From the NCBI RefSeq assembly GCF_016865425.1, contig NZ_AP023355.1, positions 3,718,198 to 3,782,197 of the forward strand: a DNA stretch of 64,000 nucleotides, written 5' to 3'. Of the stretch, positions 62,248-64,000 are shown piece after piece. The position numbers and the translations under genes are program-made. The stretch is from Actinocatenispora thailandica (lineage in GTDB: Bacteria > Actinomycetota > Actinomycetes > Mycobacteriales > Micromonosporaceae). The notes beneath the pieces were generated by a model. The model had not been told where the DNA came from and searched no databases. It saw only the letters and a list, made by a program, of their open reading frames with translations. Position 1 is the first letter of the stretch; each line of letters starts with the position of its first letter.

Positions 62248-63468
62248 ATGTCGCGACGCGCCGAGACCGCCCCCCTGCGGCGTGCGGCCCCCCGCGGGGC
62301 CACCCGGGCGCGCCGCACCTGGCAGCGCAGCTGCACGATCGTCGCTGCCGCGGCGGCGACGCTGGTCGCCGCCGCCGGCTGCGCGGCGGACGGGCCGCGG
62401 ACGGTCTCCCCCGCCGCATCCGCACCGGCCCGCTCCGCCGCGCAGCCCTCAGCGTCCGGGCCGCGCCAGGTCACCGTGCTCGGCGCCGGTGACGTACTCG
62501 TCCACCCACCGGTCTGGCAGCAGGCCCGCTCCGACGGGCACGGCCGGATGGACTTCCGCGACATCCTCGCCGGGGTACGCCCGGACGTGTCGGCGGCCGA
62601 TCTGGCGATCTGCCACCTGGAGACGCCGCTCGCGGGGCCGGGGGACGCACCGCGCGGCTGGCCCCGGTTCGCCGCCCCGCCGCAGGTGGTCACGGCGATC
62701 CGGGACACCGGATTCGACGACTGTTCCACCGCCTCCAACCACTCGTACGACCAGGGCACCGCCGGGGTCGCCGACACCCTCGCCGCGCTCGATGCCGCGC
62801 ACCTGCACCACGCCGGCACCGCGCGCAGCGCCCGGGAGGCGGGCCGGACCGACCTGATCGACGTGCACGGGGTGCGCATCGCCGACCTGTCGTACACGTT
62901 CGGGCTCAACACCGGGCTGTCGCTACCGGCCGGCCAGTCCTGGCTGGTCGACATCACCGACGTGCACCGGATCCTGACCGCCGCGCACGCGGCCCGCCGG
63001 GCCGGCGCCGACATCGTGTTGCTGTCGCTGCACTGGGGTGTGGAGTACCAGCAGCAACCGACCGAGGAGCAACGCGCGCAGGCCCGTACCCTGCTCGCCT
63101 CGCCCGACGTGGACGCGATCCTCGGCTGCCATGCCCACGTGGTGCAACCGTTCCAGCGCATCGGCGGCAAGTGGGTGGTGTACGGCATGGGCAACGAGAT
63201 CGCCCGGCACGAGGACCCGATCGCGGCGAGCCGGGAGGGCGTGATGCCGCGGCTGACGTTCACCGAGTCGCCCGGTGGCCGCTGGCGGGTGACCCACCTG
63301 GACGCGGTACCGACCTGGGTGGACATCGCACCGAAGATCCGGCTGGTCACCCTGTCCGCGGCGCTCGCCGGCCACCCGTCCGCCGCGCGGCGGGCGGTCT
63401 ACCAGCGCGAGTACCGCAGGATCGGTGCCGCGGTGAACTCTCTCGGCGCCCGCGTACCGCTGGCCTGA
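62248..63468 (+). CDS. CapA-family (PGA_cap) lipoprotein, metallophosphoesterase fold
   Basis: A 406-residue protein. The N-terminus is a basic region, a hydrophobic stretch and a lipobox-like VAAAGC near residue 48, so it is probably surface-anchored. The fold motifs are VTVLGAGDVLVHPP, AICHLETPL, CSTASNHSYDQG, VLLSLHWGVEYQQQPT and ILGCHAHVVQPFQ. CapA relatives act in poly-gamma-glutamate capsule synthesis, but no capBC genes are here. A generic extracytoplasmic phosphoesterase is as likely. Confidence 0.88.
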   Translation: MSRRAETAPLRRAAPRGATRARRTWQRSCTIVAAAAATLVAAAGCAADGPRTVSPAASAPARSAAQPSASGPRQVTVLGAGDVLVHPPVWQQARSDGHGRMDFRDILAGVRPDVSAADLAICHLETPLAGPGDAPRGWPRFAAPPQVVTAIRDTGFDDCSTASNHSYDQGTAGVADTLAALDAAHLHHAGTARSAREAGRTDLIDVHGVRIADLSYTFGLNTGLSLPAGQSWLVDITDVHRILTAAHAARRAGADIVLLSLHWGVEYQQQPTEEQRAQARTLLASPDVDAILGCHAHVVQPFQRIGGKWVVYGMGNEIARHEDPIAASREGVMPRLTFTESPGGRWRVTHLDAVPTWVDIAPKIRLVTLSAALAGHPSAARRAVYQREYRRIGAAVNSLGARVPLA

Positions 63469-63564
63469 CCGCCGGCTCCGGGTGGGGCACCCCCGGCCCG
63501 CTTCCGGCCGCAGCGGTCCCCGGCCGCCGCACGGAGCGGACCGCTGCTGGTACCGGCGGAGCAG

Positions 63565-63822
63565 CTACTCGAACAGCGAATGGTGCCGGCCGCCCTCGGC
63601 CCGGCTGCGCTGGCGGCGCCGGTGCTGGACCCAGGCGGCGTTGCCGAGGGCGACGACCGCGATGGCGGCCAGGACGAACCCGCCCAGCACCCGGCCCAGC
63701 AGGAACCCGGCGACCGCCGCCCCGCCGGCAACGACGAACCCGAACAGCGCCAACGCGAGGCGCAGGTTCAGCGCGCTGTGCGCCGGCGGCCCGAACGGCA
63801 GGTCGCCCCGTGGCCGCGTCAT
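63565..63822 (-). CDS. Small membrane protein (DUF6343-like)
   Basis: An 85-residue protein starting MTRPRGDLPFGPPAHSALNLRLALALFGFVVAGGAAVAGFLLG. It has two predicted helices (about 21-40 and 44-62) and a basic tail, HRRRQRSRAEGGRHH. The pattern resembles small actinobacterial proteins annotated DUF6343, from memory. The ATG at 63822 is preferred over an upstream start in the same frame. The remaining bases to the window end show no supported gene. Confidence 0.6.
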   Translation of the reverse strand: MTRPRGDLPFGPPAHSALNLRLALALFGFVVAGGAAVAGFLLGRVLGGFVLAAIAVVALGNAAWVQHRRRQRSRAEGGRHHSLFE

Positions 63823-64000
63823 ACCGTGCGGGTGCCCGCACCGAGCGGGCGAAAACCTCACGTCGCCGGCCAGGCGCTCGGGTCACCCGGCCGGCTGACG
63901 GCCCGGGCCGGCCAGCCGAGCGGACCGGCCCGGGCCGACCAGTCACCGCTCGGGCGACCGGCGGACCGGCAGGTCCCGCCAGGGCCGGGCCGACCAGGTG

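Noticed and set aside
62248-63468. Poly-gamma-glutamate capsule operon
   Set aside because: Only a CapA-like protein is present. No capB or capC homologue is nearby.

Overview
This is a 64 kb, very GC-rich chromosomal window, almost certainly from an actinobacterium. The evidence is codon bias, frequent GTG starts, a DUF5753/DUF397 regulatory pair at the left edge, an F420/PPOX-type oxidoreductase, an AfsR-like NB-ARC regulator, many TetR regulators and DtxR-like iron boxes. A filamentous soil genus, for example in Micromonosporaceae, fits best, but the genus cannot be fixed from this sequence. I saw no rRNA, tRNA, CRISPR array, phage or complete transposase gene. The gene order looks like ordinary chromosome with small accessory cassettes.

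Left part (1-14 kb): a partial DUF5753 regulator with DUF397 partner, a PPOX enzyme, a TolB-like beta-propeller, and an aldo/keto reductase divergent from a LysR regulator. Then comes a coherent sugar locus: LacI regulator, lipoprotein sugar-binding protein, two permeases, a GH13 alpha-glucosidase, and a secreted modular enzyme whose catalytic Asp spacing matches GH87 alpha-1,3-glucanases. Together these look like an import and degradation pathway for alpha-1,3-glucan or nigeran. No MsmX/MalK-type ATPase is encoded here. A secreted NlpC/P60-like amidase is convergent with the locus.

14-31 kb: an NB-ARC/TPR regulator, a lone ABC ATPase, a frameshifted D-aminoacylase divergent from a TetR regulator across a 31-bp palindrome, an MFS exporter divergent from an ABC/YhgE-Pip/TetR operon, a first aminopeptidase P, a VOC protein and aconitase (acnA). 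The ATPase of the YhgE-Pip operon has substitutions in every core motif.

31-48 kb: a DoxX protein, a leaderless solute-binding-like protein, a PadR/FAD-monooxygenase pair, a GNAT gene whose stop codon lies in a 165-bp MITE-like inverted-repeat element, an M20 peptidase, an in-frame fusion of a siderophore-interacting reductase to a glutathione peroxidase behind an iron-box-like site, a sulfotransferase, and a five-gene oligopeptide ABC operon ending in an FGE/SUMF1-like protein that lacks one of the two FGE cysteines. A short ORF ending in Cys-Arg lies upstream of that operon. A TetR regulator with a repeat-encoded Pro-rich N-terminus is divergent from an SDR that is probably translated from a leaderless mRNA.

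48-64 kb: a MaoC/acyl-CoA dehydrogenase/FabG operon whose dehydrogenase carries a one-base frameshift in a C-run, a divergent SDR, a GNAT, an NmrA-TetR operon with a palindromic operator, a second aminopeptidase P flanked by two near-identical 18-bp palindromes, two paralogous unknown membrane proteins flanking a FAD monooxygenase/TetR pair, a polytopic membrane protein, a dienelactone hydrolase, gnd, a CapA-like lipoprotein and a small membrane protein.
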